DNA from: VAZQ01 sp963816745
GTDB lineage: Bacteria > Pseudomonadota > Alphaproteobacteria > Rhizobiales > Xanthobacteraceae
Length of the DNA stretch: 64,000 nucleotides
NCBI GenBank assembly: GCA_963816745.1
Contig: CAWFLQ010000006.1
Span: 248,001 to 312,000, forward strand
Reading direction: 5' to 3'
A model generated the notes under the pieces. The model searched no databases, had not been told where the DNA came from, and saw only the letters and a program-made list of their open reading frames with translations. Of this stretch, positions 23,219-34,537 are shown piece by piece. How positions within the stretch are numbered: position 1 is the first letter of the stretch; each line of letters begins with the position of its first letter. The translations under genes and the position numbers were made by a program.

Positions 23219-23436
23219 TCGCCGAAGATTATGTCAATCAATGGCTTAGGTGCGAACAAAGGGGGTCACGGCGACGTGACCCCGCCTTAACTTCCTTTTG
23301 CCCGCATTTGCCCTGTAATGCTGCAACTGCGATCGCTCTTCGCGGTCGCAGCAAATACCTAGCACCGTCGGCTCGGGGAGCGGCGGTGCGCATCGCCCGC
23401 CGGTCACCGGGGGCACAGTGAAGGAGGGCGCTACTC

Positions 23437-24350
23437 ATGGCCCACGCTGCGGCTTTGCCGATTCTGACGGCCGAATCCGGCCTTTCCCGATATCTCGAAG
23501 AGATCCGGCGGTTCCCGATGTTGGAGCCGCAGGAGGAATACATGCTGGCCAAGCGCTGGCGCGAGCACGGCGACCGCGACGCCGCGCACAAGCTCGTCAC
23601 CAGCCATCTGCGCCTGGTCGCCAAGATCGCCATGGGCTATCGCGGCTACGGCCTGCCGATCTCCGAGGTGATCTCGGAAGGCAATGTCGGCCTGATGCAG
23701 GCGGTCAAGCGCTTCGAGCCCGAAAAGGGCTTCCGCCTCGCCACCTACGCCATGTGGTGGATCAAGGCGGCGATCCAGGAATACATCCTGCGCTCGTGGT
23801 CGCTGGTGAAGATGGGCACCACCGCGAACCAGAAGAAGCTGTTCTTCAACCTGCGCAAGGCCAAGAGCAAGATCTCCGCGCTGGAGGAGGGCGACCTGCG
23901 CCCCGACCAGGTGAAGCTGATCGCCAAGCGGCTCGGCGTCACCGAGCAGGACGTGGTCGACATGAACCGCCGCCTCGGCGGCGACGTCTCGCTCAACGCG
24001 CCGATCCGCGAGGACGGCGATTCCGGCGAGTGGCAGGACTGGCTGGTCGACGACAGCGCCGAGCCAGGAAACCCGGCTGGCCGAGAGCGAGGAAGCCGAC
24101 AACCGCCGCAAGGCGCTCGGCGAGGCGCTCTCGGTGCTCAACGAGCGCGAGCGGCGCATCTTCGAGGCGCGGCGGCTGGCCGACGATCCCGATCACGCTC
24201 GAGGATCTGGCCGCCGAGTTCGGCGTCTCGCGCGAGCGCGTGCGCCAGATCGAGGTGCGCGCCTTCGAGAAGGTGCAGAAGGCGGTGAAGAACCGCGTCG
24301 CGGCGATGGAAACACGCCCGAGCGCAGCGGCCGCGTTACCGGTGCACTAG
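23437..24350 (+). CDS. rpoH: RNA polymerase heat-shock sigma factor RpoH (sigma-32), frame-disrupted
   Basis: About 303 residues once two extra bases are removed (near 24067 and 24190). Region 2 reads FRLATYAMWWIKAAIQEYI, the RpoH box is QKKLFFNLRKAKSKI, and region 4 contains ITLEDLAAEFGVSRERVRQI, the -35-recognising helix-turn-helix. The start MAHAAALPILTAESG follows GGAGGGCGCTACTC, with a good Shine-Dalgarno. It directs transcription of chaperone and protease genes. The reading is continuous from the start to about residue 210, then shifts twice. RpoH is important in alphaproteobacteria, so sequence error is likelier than loss. It is preceded by rluD, a common order in this group. Confidence 0.92.
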
Positions 24351-24375
24351 ACCCACGCAGCGGCGGTCGGGACGA

Positions 24376-24421
24376 GCCCCGGCACGCGCAATGGCAAGGA
24401 GCCGTTGTGCGTGTGCCGGGC
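24376..24421 (+). terminator. Likely intrinsic terminator after rpoH
   Basis: An imperfect long hairpin, left arm GCCCCGGCACGCGCAATGGC and right arm GCCGTTGTGCGTGTGCCGGG, starts 25 nt after the rpoH stop; GTTTTCTCC follows a few bases later. A stray base in either arm would fit the insertion errors seen nearby. Confidence 0.45.
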
Positions 24422-24504
24422 ACCGGCGCCGTTTTCTCCACCCGCTGATATGTAGGATTAAATCGTGTCGCATGATATAAGTGGCAACCGCCAGGAGCCG
24501 AACC

Positions 24505-24786
24505 ATGCGTAAGACACAGTCCCTCAGCATCACGCTGCCGCACGAGATGGCCCGGATGGTCAGGGAGAAGGTGGCGTCGGGCGCCTACGCGACCGAGAGC
24601 GAGGTTGTTCGCGACGGGCTGCGCGCCCTCGAAGCGCAGGACTCTGCGCTTGAGGACTGGCTACGCACCGAAGGTGTCGCGCGCTACGACGCTTTCCATC
24701 GCAATCCCAGCCACGCCCATCCGGCCACCGAGGTATTCGCGCGCCTGCGCGCACACCGCACGAAAGGTCCCAAGAAAAGCCGATAA
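24505..24786 (+). CDS. parD: ParD-family antitoxin
   Basis: A 93-residue antitoxin with an N-terminal ribbon-helix-helix (KTQSLSITLPHEMARMVREK, YATESEVVRDGLRAL) and a C-terminal toxin-binding tail rich in His and Arg. Start MRKTQSLS is chosen because CAGGAGCCG lies just before it; the frame begins eight codons earlier. It is encoded 3 nt upstream of parE and should repress the pair's promoter and neutralise the toxin. The pair sits between rpoH and a conserved gene, with no mobile-element remains around it. Confidence 0.88.
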   Translation: MRKTQSLSITLPHEMARMVREKVASGAYATESEVVRDGLRALEAQDSALEDWLRTEGVARYDAFHRNPSHAHPATEVFARLRAHRTKGPKKSR

Positions 24787-24789
24787 TCG

Positions 24790-25113
24790 ATGACTTGGAC
24801 GGTCATCATCAGCGAATCGGCCGAAGCCGACCTGCTCGCCATTTACCGCTACATTTCTGACCGTGCCGGAGAAGACACTGCGCTTCGCTTTGTCGATCGC
24901 ATCGAAGATTACTGCCTTGGATTCGCTACCGTCCCGGAGCGAGGCACACGGCGCGACGACTTGCGGCCGGGATTGCGCACGGTGGGCTTCCGGCGTCGAG
25001 CGACAATTCTGTTTGAGGTCGACACTCGGGTGCACCAAGTTGTCATTCATGGCATCTACTATGCAGGACGAAGCTTTGGTCCTGAAATCGCCGAGGATGA
25101 CCTGGAGGAGTAA
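24790..25113 (+). CDS. parE: ParE/RelE-superfamily toxin
   Basis: A 107-residue toxin of the ParE branch. It begins MTWTVIISESAEADLLAIYR and contains DTALRFVDRIEDYCLGFATV, RGTRRDDLRPGLRTVGFRRR and the closing strand VIHGIYYAGRSF, all standard. ParE toxins poison DNA gyrase. It follows parD by 3 nt and is intact at full length, so the module is probably functional. The acidic tail (EIAEDDLEE) is slightly longer than average. Confidence 0.88.
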   Translation: MTWTVIISESAEADLLAIYRYISDRAGEDTALRFVDRIEDYCLGFATVPERGTRRDDLRPGLRTVGFRRRATILFEVDTRVHQVVIHGIYYAGRSFGPEIAEDDLEE

Positions 25114-25133
25114 CGGGCGCCCGCCGTCCGGCC

Positions 25134-27056
25134 CTACTGCTTCCACGCCTTGAAGGCGTCGGCAAAGGCACGCTCGCCCGGCGTGCCTTTTTCCATGGCG
25201 AGGATGGCGCGGCGGTTGTTGTTGTAGACCACCGGAATGTCGAACCAGGCGCGCTCCTTGAGCAGCTGGAGATTGCGCTCCTTCTCGGCGTCCCCGTTGG
25301 AGAGGCCGACCAGGTAGAAGCCCGGCGTCACCTTGACCGCGAGCCCGGCGAGCGGCACGCCGCGCGTCTGCTCGGCCTGCTTCATCAGGATGCCGGGAAC
25401 GCCGGAGATGCCGCCGGCGGGGAAATCGGCCGGCAGCTTGAACATGATCTCGACCGTGTGGGTCGCCGGCAGCCCCTTGTCGGTGTTGCGGCGGAACGAC
25501 CAGGTCATGGCGAGCTTGCGCTCCGGCACCTCGACGTCGGCGCGCACCGCAAGCTCCGGCGGCAGCCCCGGACCGGGCGACACGGTCTCGGTCCGCCAGA
25601 TCGCCGAGCCGACGAAGCGCTTGCCGTTGGGGTCGGCGGGATCCTCCTCGTAGAGCACCACCTTCTGCGCGACCGCGGCCGCCGGCGCGGTGCCGGGCGA
25701 GCCGGGCACGGCCGCCGGCGAGGCCGGCGCCTGGCTGGCTGCCGGGCTCGATCCGGTCGGTGATCTTCCGCGTGGCCGCCGGCGGCACGTCGCGCACAGT
25801 CTCGACGGCGGGCGCGCGGAACGAACGATAGAGCGCGACCATGTTCGGCCATTGCCATTGAAACAGCGCGGCGATGGCGGCGATCACCAGCAGGGCTGCG
25901 ACGACGACGAGGCCCTTGGCGATCAGGTCGCGATAGGAGCGGCGCGGCCGCGCATCCTCGTCCGGCCGCTCGTAGTCTTCGTCCTCGCCGGCCGGTGGCG
26001 AAGCGCGCCGTCCCTTGGGCGGAATCGGGCGCGAATCGTCGAGCGCGAACGACGGCTCGAGCATCGGCTCCGAGAAATCCTGGTGCGGGCGCGGCGGCAG
26101 CGACGGAGGCGGGTCGAACATCCGCTCCTGTGGCCCCTGCGGGTCGAACATCCGCGGCTCGGAGCGGTCGAGCTGCGGACGGTCGAAGCCACGCGGCGGG
26201 CGTTCGGCCGGGCGCTCGACGGAACGGTCGAGATCCTCCGTCGGCATCGCCGCAAAGGCCTCGCGCGCGGAGCGTTCCGCCCGCGCCGACGCGCCGCCGA
26301 GCTCATTCGCCTCGGAAACGACGTCGCGGAAATCCTTGAGGCCGGAATCCGACAGCGAGCGCCGATCGGCCGTTTGGCGGCGCAACGGATGACGTTGTGG
26401 TGGCGGCGCCGATGGCGGCTCGGCCGGCGGCAGCGGCTGGTCGAAGATCGAATCGGACTGGCGCGGATCGGGCAGCGTGGGCCGCGGCCGGCGCCCGGTG
26501 TCGGCACGCGCTGATTCTCGCCGCGCTGATTCTTGCCGCGCGAACTCTGCCGCATCGATTCTTGGCGGCTGAATTCCTGCCGCGTCATGTCTTGACGCGA
26601 AGGATCTTGGCGCGCGACTTCCTGGCGCGGGGCTTCTTGCCGTTCCGGTTGTTGCCGTTCCTGGCGCGCCGCGGCCGCGTTGCCCTGCGCTCCCGGCGAC
26701 GGCGGATTGACGTAGCGCCGCGGCGGCGGGGACGGCGGCTCGACCTCCTCCCATTGCCGTGGCTCCGGCGTGCGGGATTCCGGTTGGCGGAGCTCCGCCG
26801 GGCGGATTTTGGGCGCCGGCGGCTGGCGCGACGGCTCGACGAACTGCCGGGCCGATTCGGCCTCCACCTTGCGGATCGATTCCTCGAGCGCCAGGCGCTC
26901 GCGGGTGATGTCGGACTCGTTGAGCGCCGGCGTCACCCCGCGCAACTGCGCCAACAGCGCCGCGCGCGCGCGTTCGTAGAGCGCACGGCGATTCTCGCCG
27001 CTGTTCTTTTCGAGACCGGCGACGGCGCGGGAGATGAGCGGGTAATAGTCGGCCAT
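25134..27056 (-). CDS. Conserved membrane protein with Arg/Gln/Pro-rich linker, frame-disrupted
   Basis: About 640 residues. The N-terminus (MADYYPLISRAVAGLEKNSG) is a helical cytoplasmic domain found in Rhizobiales proteins of unknown function. Next is a long low-complexity region with repeated RQE, RQD and SRQ elements and Pro/Arg stretches. One membrane segment follows (GLVVVAALLVIAAIAALFQW), and then a periplasmic domain (VVLYEEDPADPNGKRFVGSA, PAGGISGVPGILMKQAEQTR, AFADAFKAWKQ). The frame breaks twice: near 26546, where one base seems missing from CAG(G)AGTTC, and near 25730, where one seems extra. It is convergent with parE and lies upstream of purA on the same strand. No function can be given. 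Confidence 0.8.
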
Positions 27057-27099
27057 CGGGTTTGAGCTTACTCGTTCCGCTTCCGAAATTCCGCTTAAT

Positions 27100-28394
<1,295 letters not shown>

Positions 28395-28803
28395 GCGGCG
28401 CCTTTCTTCCCAAACTCAAGTCGACGCCCGCGATAGCCTCGAAGCAACAAAGGCTTGCCTGGCATCGGGCCCCCACACGGGATAAGCGATCAGGCCCGAT
28501 CAGGCAAGGCAACGCGCCCGCGACGGCTACGCCGTCCGCAGGCCAACCACCTGATTTTTCGGGTCTTATTAACCCCTTGCCGTCGCGCCGAGGCCAACCA
28601 CACCGGATGATTTCGCTCTTCGCAAGGCAATCTCGCGGCAAGATCGCGGCGGTCGGTGCTAGTGTGGCGATTTGACGTTGCTACCAGTATCGCGGCGAGT
28701 CCCTCGAACGTCGGACACCAGCCTTGACTGGCATGCCGTCGCACCCCCGCGACTCGGATTCTCGTCCTATAGGGGGACATGGTCGGAAGAGAATCCTGCG
28801 CCT
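28395..28803. other. Intergenic stretch between purA and a small gene
   Basis: No coding frame is supported here. The stretch should hold the purA promoter (minus strand), but I cannot place it. From about 28658 it carries CTAGTGTGGCGATTTGACGT, a half-copy of the repeat found as a full palindrome at 40500-40573. Confidence 0.5.
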
Positions 28804-28821
28804 GTGTGAACTAGTTCACAC
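28804..28821. promoter_or_regulatory. Perfect 18-bp palindrome, CRP-like site
   Basis: GTGTGAACTAGTTCACAC is perfectly self-complementary and contains TGTGA-N6-TCACA, the textbook CRP-type operator. It lies 55 bp upstream of the start codon at 28877, where an activator or repressor would bind. Alphaproteobacterial Crp/Fnr proteins such as FixK usually prefer TTGA-N6-TCAA, so the cognate factor is unknown. Confidence 0.5.
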
Positions 28822-28876
28822 CGCTTTTCGCCGTTGGCTTCCATCCTCCGCGTGCCGAGTATCCCTGGAGGGAGTC

Positions 28877-29068
28877 ATGGAAAACAGGACCCAAGTCGCG
28901 CAATACGCCGCCACGATGACGAAAGAGCTCTGCAGGATGTGCCGCAACGTCGAATTGGATGATCTCGCCTATCTCCTGGAGGTCGCGGCGGCGGAAGCAG
29001 CGAAAGTACGGACGATGAACGGCCATATTCGCGAGGCCGTCCATCAATTGGCTGCGCCGCCGGCTTGA
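28877..29068 (+). CDS. Small helical protein of unknown function
   Basis: A 63-residue protein, start MENRTQVAQYAATMTKEL. The start is fixed by a strong ribosome site (GGAGGGAG, 4 nt before ATG), although the frame is open further up. It is all-helical in appearance, with two Cys in ELCRMCRNVELDDLAYLLE and an Ala-rich second helix. I believe similar short proteins occur in Bradyrhizobium-like genomes, but no function is known to me. A perfect CRP-like palindrome lies 55 bp upstream and a hairpin follows 67 nt downstream, so it seems to be a single-gene transcription unit. Confidence 0.75.
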   Translation: MENRTQVAQYAATMTKELCRMCRNVELDDLAYLLEVAAAEAAKVRTMNGHIREAVHQLAAPPA

Positions 29069-29135
29069 ACGGCGTCGCTACGCTCGAGACTTCAGCGCGG
29101 CCCCCGACGACACACTGACCGCAGCAGAAAATCTG

Positions 29136-29166
29136 GAGCGCGTTCCGAATGAATCGGAACGCGCTC
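29136..29166 (+). repeat. Palindrome GAGCGCGTTCCGA with T-run
   Basis: 13-bp perfect arms GAGCGCGTTCCGA and TCGGAACGCGCTC around ATGAA, followed by TAGAATTTTTT. The sequence resembles a dispersed palindrome of Bradyrhizobium-like genomes and would also serve as terminator of the small gene upstream. Confidence 0.75.
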
Positions 29167-29192
29167 TAGAATTTTTTGGACAACCCCGCGTT

Positions 29193-29358
29193 CGTAGGGT
29201 GGGCAAAATCGCGTGCCGAGGCGTCGCTGTACAAACGTGGCCGTCGGGCGATTTTGCCCACGCGTAGACCATGCACCAAGCCCAAACGCGTGGGCAAAAT
29301 CGCGCGAGAGCTGAACCCTTGCGGCAACAGCGGGGCAGGCGATTTTGCCCACCCTACG
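29193..29358. repeat. Nested inverted repeats around GTGGGCAAAATCGC
   Basis: Four copies of one motif: CGTAGGGTGGGCAAAATCGC (29193-29212) and its complement (29339-29358) enclose GCGATTTTGCCCACGCG (29248-29264) and its complement (29287-29303). The result is two alternative or nested hairpins filling the gap between the small gene and serA. No coding frame is supported. Confidence 0.8.
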
Positions 29359-29377
29359 CGCGATTCGATATCCCGCA

Positions 29378-30971
29378 TCAAAACTTCAGCGGCCTCGCCT
29401 GCTGCACCTGCGGCAGCGCGCGCACCGCGGCGAGCACGTCGGGCGGCAGCTCGCCGTCGATCTCGATCAGCGCGATGGCGTTGCCGCCGGGCGCGTCGCG
29501 GCCGACATGGAAGGTCGCGATGTTGATGCCGGCATCGCCCAGCGTCGACGAGAAGCGTCCGATGAAGCCCGGCTTGTCGAGATTGGTGATGTAGATCATC
29601 GACGGGCCGAACTCGGCGTCCATGCGGATGCCCTTGATGTTGACGATGCGCGGCCGCCCGTCGGCGAACACCGTGCCCGAGACGTGGCGCGGTCTGCCGC
29701 TCGGTCGTCACCGTCACGGTGATCAGGCTCTCGTAGTCGCCCGCCGCCTTCGCGCGTCATCTCCTCGATGACGATGCCGCGCTCCTTGGCGACGATCGGC
29801 GCCGAGACGACGTTGACCTCCTGCAGCATCGGCCGCAGCAGGCCGGCGATCGCCGCCGAGGTCAGCGCCTTGGTGTTCATGCCGGCGACCTCGCCCTCGT
29901 AGGAGAGCTGCACCTTGCTGATCGCCGGTCTCGGTGAGCTGGCCGGCGAACGAGCCGAGCTTCTCGGCGAGCGCGATGAAGGGCCTGAGCCGCGGCGCCT
30001 CCTCGGCGGTGATCGACGGGAAGTTGACGGCGTTCGAGATCGCGCCGCGCAGCAGGTAGTCCGACATCTGCTCGGCGACCTGCAGCGCGACGTTCTCCTG
30101 CGCCTCGGTGGTGGCGGCGCCGAGATGCGGCGTGCACACCACGTTCGGATGCCCGAACAGCGGATTGTCGTTCGCCGGCTCCTCGGTGAACACGTCGAAG
30201 GCGGCGCCCGCGACGTGGCCGGAATCGAGCGCGGCGCGCAGCGCCGCCTCGTCGACCAGCCCGCCGCGCGCGCAATTGATGATGCGCACGCCCTTCTTCA
30301 TCGCCGCGATCGCCTTGGCGTCGATGATGTTCTTGGTCTTCTCGGTGAGCGGCGTGTGCAGCGTGATGAAATCGGCGCGCCGGAACAGCTCGTCGAGCTC
30401 GACCTTCTCGACGCCGAGCGTCGACCGCGCGCTCGGGCGACAGGAACGGATCGTAGGCGATCACCTTCATGCGCAGGCCGATGCGCGCGATCGGCGACGA
30501 TCGAGCCGATATTGCCGCAGCCGATGACGCCGAGCGTCTTGCCGGTGATCTCGACGCCCATGAAGCGGTTCTTCTCCCACTTGCCGGCCTGGGTCGAGGC
30601 GTCGGCCTGCGGGATCTGCCGCGCCAGCGCCAGCATCAGCGTGATCGCGTGCTCGGCGGTGGTGATCGAATTGCCGAACGGCGTGTTCATCACGATGATG
30701 CCCTTGGCGGTCGCCGCCGGAATGTCGACATTGTCGACGCCGATGCCGGCGCGGCCGATCACCTTGAGGCTTCTTCGCCTTCTCCAGGATCTTCGGCGTG
30801 ACCTTGGTGGCGGAGCGGATGGCGAGACCGTCGAAGTCGCCGATCGAGCTCGGCGAGCTTCTCCTTGTCGGCGCCGAGCTTGGGCTGGAAATCGACCTCG
30901 ACGCCGCGATCCTTGAAGATCTGCACGGCGGCGGGCGAGAGCGCATCGGAGATGAGAACTCTGGGGGCCAT
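29378..30971 (-). CDS. serA: D-3-phosphoglycerate dehydrogenase, frame-disrupted
   Basis: First enzyme of serine synthesis: oxidises 3-phosphoglycerate with NAD. It begins MAPRVLISDALSPAAVQIF and contains IGRAGIGVDNVDIPAAT, the dinucleotide motif LGVIGCGNIGSIVADRA, INCARGGLVDEAALRAALD, the catalytic segment VCTPHLGAATTEAQENVA, an intervening domain, and a C-terminal ACT domain (DKPGFIGRFSSTLGDAGINI, ALIEIDGELP). Seven extra bases (near 30844, 30770, 30490, 30425, 29928, 29740, 29693) break the frame; removing them gives 528 residues, the usual length of the long SerA type. It lies just downstream of serC on the same strand. Confidence 0.93.
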
Positions 30972-31002
30972 GGCGATTGCCTGTCCTGTCTGAGTGTCGT
31001 CA

Positions 31003-31079
31003 CCCGCGAAGGCGGGGATCCAGTCGATGCACGACAGCTCGCGCTCGAGCACGTTACTGGATGCCCCGCCTTCGCGGGG
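31003..31079. repeat. Inverted repeat CCCGCGAAGGCGGGGATCCAGT
   Basis: The arm at 31003-31024 and its imperfect complement at 31056-31079 (ACTGGATGCCCCGCCTTCGC) flank 31 nt in the serC-serA gap. Each arm is itself a small GC hairpin. It is a dispersed rhizobial-type repeat; a half-copy occurs at about 57834-57862. Confidence 0.75.
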
Positions 31080-31094
31080 CATGACAGATCGGCG

Positions 31095-32273
31095 TCACGC
31101 CGCCTTCGGCAGCGCGTCCTTGGCTCTTGGCGAAGGCCCAGTCGAGCCACGGCGTGAGCGCCTCGACATCGGCGCGCTCGACGGTCGCGCCGCACCAGAT
31201 GCGCAGGCCCGGCGGCGCGTCGCGATAGGCGTCGATGTCGTAGGCGACGCCTTCCTTCTCCAGCGCCGCGGCGAGGCCCTTGACGAACGCCGCCTGCGCG
31301 TCGGCCGGCGAGCTTCGTCGACCGCCGGATCGACGATCTTCAGGCAGACCGAGGTGTTGGAGCGGATCGCCGGGTCCTTGGCGAGGAAATCGATCCACGG
31401 CGTCGCGCGCCACCCAGTCGGCGATCACCTTGGCGTTGGCGTCGGCGCGCGCCATCAGCGCCTTGAGCCCGCCGACCGACTTCGCCCAGGCGAGCGTGTC
31501 GAGATAGTCCTCGACGCACAGCATCGACGGCGTGTTGATGGTCTCGCCCTCGAAGATGCCCTCGTTGAGCTTGCCGCCCTTGGTCATGCGGAAGATCTTC
31601 GGCAGCGGCCAGGGCGGCGTGTAGCTTTCGAGCCGCGCGACCGCGCGCGGCGACAGGATCAGCATGCCGTGCGCCGCCTCGCCGCCGAGCGCCTTCTGCC
31701 AGGAGAAGGTGACGACATCGAGCTTCGCCCAGTCGAGCGGCTGCGCGAAGCAGGCCGAGGTGGCGTCGCAGATGGTGAGGCCCTGCGCGGTCGGCCGCGA
31801 TCCAGTCGGCGTTCGGCACGCGCACGCCCGAGGTGGTGCCGTTCCAGGTGAAGACGACGTCGGTCGCCGGATCGACCTTGGCGAGATCCGGCAGCTCGCC
31901 GTAGCGGCGCCTTGAGCACGGTCACGTCCTTGAGCTTGAGCTGCTTGGCGACGTCGGTCACCCAGCCTTCGCCGAAGGATTCCCAGGCGAGCATGGTGAC
32001 GGGCCGCGCGCCGAGCAGCGACCACAGCGCCATCTCGACCGCGCCGGTGTCGGAGGCCGGCACGATGCCGATGCGGTAGTCGGCCGGGACTTCGAGCACC
32101 TCGCGGGTGAGCTCGATGGCGCGCTTGAGCTTCGCCTTGCCGATCTTCGAGCGGTGCGAGCGTCCGAGCAGCGCGTCGGTGAGGGCTTGGAGGCTCCAGC
32201 CGGGGCGCTTGGCGCAGGGGCCGGACGAGAAGTGCGGAACGGCCGGCCGCACGCCGGGCATCGCGTTCGTCAT
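31095..32273 (-). CDS. serC: Phosphoserine aminotransferase, frame-disrupted
   Basis: PLP enzyme of serine and pyridoxal phosphate synthesis. Start MTNAMPGVRPAVPHFSSGPC; PADYRIGIVPASDTGAVEMA and MLAWESFGEGWVTDVAKQLK follow. The PLP-lysine segment is VVTFSWQKALGGEAAHGM, then SYTPPWPLPKIFRM and EGETINTPSMLCVEDYLD. The true end is WLDWAFAKSKDALPKAA with stop at 31095. Extra bases near 31130, 31312, 31398, 31795 and 31908 split it, and a sixth is implied by length; corrected length is about 390 residues, normal for the alphaproteobacterial form. serC and serA form an operon separated by a palindrome. Confidence 0.93.
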
Positions 32274-32409
32274 GGTCTATCCTTCCAGATAGGCGCCCCT
32301 CGTTGGGGAGGGGTGTCCCGCGGTCGGGAATAAGGAAGGAGACCGGCCGCGTCAAGCGCGTGCGAAGCGATCAGACGGCAGTTCGCAGCTCGCTATCGCA
32401 ATGCACTGC

Positions 32410-33262
32410 TCAGAACTTGAAGCCGAGGCCCGCTCGCGCGGTCTGCACGATTGGCCTTGATGTTCCAGATCGGCGCGAACGCCACGTATTCGTATTCGCC
32501 GCGCAAGAAGACGTTGGGCATCACCATCACGTCGAGACCGCCGCCGAGCGACCAGCCGAAAATGAATGCCCCATTCTTCGCCTCGGTCTCCGTGAAGGAG
32601 AACGGGGTACAAGGTAGCGCTGGTGGGGCCGGTACGGACGGACAGACAGGAGCAGGATTCTCTTGACCGAACGCAGTCGCGGTCCGCGCAAGGTCGGCGC
32701 GTCCGATTGCCGCGCCGATCATGAAGTAGGGCAGGAAATTGCCGATCTCGAAGCCCGCCCGCGCGCGCGCGGTGGCCATATCGGTGATGCGCATCGAGGC
32801 ACCGCCGGTGACGGTGACGAGATATGTATTCCCGTTGGCGGAGGTGACGCGGGTGATCGGCGAAACCGGTGCATCGGCCGCCAGGTCGGTGTGGCTGTAG
32901 TTGAGCTCGAAGCCGAGGATCAGGTTTTCCCAGCCGATATTGTAGCCGATGAAGCCGCCGTAGCTCCCTACTCCCACGTCGGATTTGCCGAGCACCTGCC
33001 ACGTGGAGACTTGCGCTACGCTTTCGAGCGCGAGCTCGCGCAGCATGTGCGCGACCAGCTCCTGGGTAGAGGTGGCGAAGTTCATGCTGGCAAGGCTGTA
33101 GCCGGCCTGCCCGCCGACATAGAAACCGTCCCAGCGGGTACAGCATGCCGCAGCGGGCCGGACGACCGGTTCCGCTCCGCGCAAGGTCGGAAGCTCGTAG
33201 TCCGCCGCGGTGGCGCCGGAGATCGAAGCGAGCAAGCCAAAAGCAACGAGCATGCGACGCAT
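32410..33262 (-). CDS. Outer membrane beta-barrel protein (Omp25/31-like), frame-disrupted at end
   Basis: A 283-residue porin-like or surface barrel. The signal peptide MRRMLVAFGLLASISGATA is followed by a Pro-rich start and WDGFYVGGQAGYSLA, then GGFIGYNIGWENLILGFELN and ARAGFEIGNFLPYFMIGAAI, the pattern of the eight-stranded Omp25/Omp31/RopB family. One extra base near 32449 hides the proper end; without it the protein closes with ARAGLGFKF, giving the terminal Phe needed for BAM assembly. As written, the frame would run to 32393 with a meaningless tail. Confidence 0.88.
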
Positions 33263-33365
33263 GACGGCCCCTTGGAATCGTTTACGTGGGTGCGATCATG
33301 ATTGATTAACCTTAACGAGCGGTTAGCTCGCGGGCGCAGCAATAGGTAATAATCCTTAACAACGA

Positions 33366-33395
33366 AAACGGCGCGGGAAGCATCCCGCGCCGTTT
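33366..33395 (-). terminator. Intrinsic terminator of the second outer membrane gene
   Basis: A perfect 13-bp stem, AAACGGCGCGGGA and TCCCGCGCCGTTT, with loop AGCA, 64 nt past the stop of the barrel gene at 33460; the minus strand then reads into a TTTTCGTTGTT tract. It is the clearest Rho-independent terminator in the window. Confidence 0.85.
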
Positions 33396-33459
33396 CTTCT
33401 CTTCGTTCGTGACCGGCTGATCGCTCGGACGTCGCTCAGCCGCTGCTCGGCTTCTCTGC

Positions 33460-34276
33460 TCAGCCCTTGCGCATGATCGGATAGGGCGCGGGAGCCGGCT
33501 CTTGCTGCAGCAGCCACCGCACGCTCAACATGACGTCGTGCGATTGGAGATTGTTGAACGTCACCGGCGCCAATGGATTGCCGCTGACGACCGTGGGATC
33601 GAGGTTCACGAGATGGGCAGTCTCGGCCTTGCCCAGGTTCAGGTAGCGGTACGACAGATCGACCGCGAAGTTCGACGTCACCTTGTAGGACGCGCCGGCA
33701 TGCAATGCCCAGGCAAAATTGCTCTTGGTGCCCGCATCGGCCCAGCCGCCGCCGCCCGCGATCACGTTCGTGTCGCGGAAGTGCTCGATCTTGTTGTAGG
33801 CGACGCCGACGCCGGCGCCGATGAAGGGCGTGATGCACCACCACGTTCCGAGATCGAGATAAGCGTTGACGAGGCCCACGAACTCCGACTTGCTGGCGGT
33901 GTAGTCGTTGGTGAAGAAGCCGGCGTTGAAATACCGGTCGAGGGCATGGAATTTGGCCTTGCCGCGATACTCGGCAGTCAGGTCCACTCGCAGCCAGTTG
34001 TTCCACTGATAGCCGACGCCGCCGCCGAAGAACGGCGCGCTGTCGAAGCCGCCCTTGTCCAGGAACACGAACTGCGGAGCTGTCGCAAACGACGGATGCG
34101 ATATGTCGTTCACGAACTGATTGCTCATGCCGACAAAACCGCGCAGGTACCAGCCGCTTTCCACCACGATCGGCGGTCGATAAACGGGGCGGCAGGAGGG
34201 GCAGATCGGCGGCGAGCGCCGCGCTGCTCAGCATAGCGGCCGCTCCCGCAAGACCGAAGATTTTCGCACTAACCAT
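33460..34276 (-). CDS. Outer membrane beta-barrel protein, frame-disrupted near signal peptide
   Basis: About 271 residues. The signal peptide MVSAKIFGLAGAAAMLSSAA ends at ALAADLP. One extra C near 34182 shifts the frame; restored, the mature start reads PVYRPPIVVESGWYLRGFVG. Barrel strands include FFGGGVGYQWNNWLRVDLTA, TPFIGAGVGVAYNKI and FAVDLSYRYLNLG. The C-terminus (APYPIMRKG) extends past the last strand and lacks the usual final Phe. It is a second Omp25-like barrel, in tandem with the gene at 32410 but separated by a terminator, so independently transcribed. Confidence 0.82.
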
Positions 34277-34537
34277 GACTTCGTCCTTTCGTCCGGCAGG
34301 GGCGCGAGACCCCACACAGGGATGAACCAACGAAGCCGAAGGTGGCAGGAAACCCTTAAGCGGGACTTAACCTTACTTCTTAACCGTGAATTTTAACATT
34401 CGGGTGCCGTACAAATGCCGGCGCTGCGCGTGCAACCCGCGATTGTTAATGTCCGATTAAGAATTCGGGCACCGTTTACGCTGCAGCGATGCGACGCGAA
34501 GCGCGTGGTGATTCGCGCCGAGCGCAGTCGGCCGCCG
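34277..34537. other. Upstream region of the outer membrane gene
   Basis: No gene is seen. The sequence is more AT-rich than its surroundings (TTAACCTTACTTCTTAACCG, GTTAATGTCCGATTAAG) and should contain the minus-strand promoter of the barrel gene at 33460-34276. No specific operator can be named. Confidence 0.4.

Noticed and set aside
29915..30916. 333-codon plus-strand frame opposite serA
   Set aside because: Antisense shadow, kept open only by GC bias.
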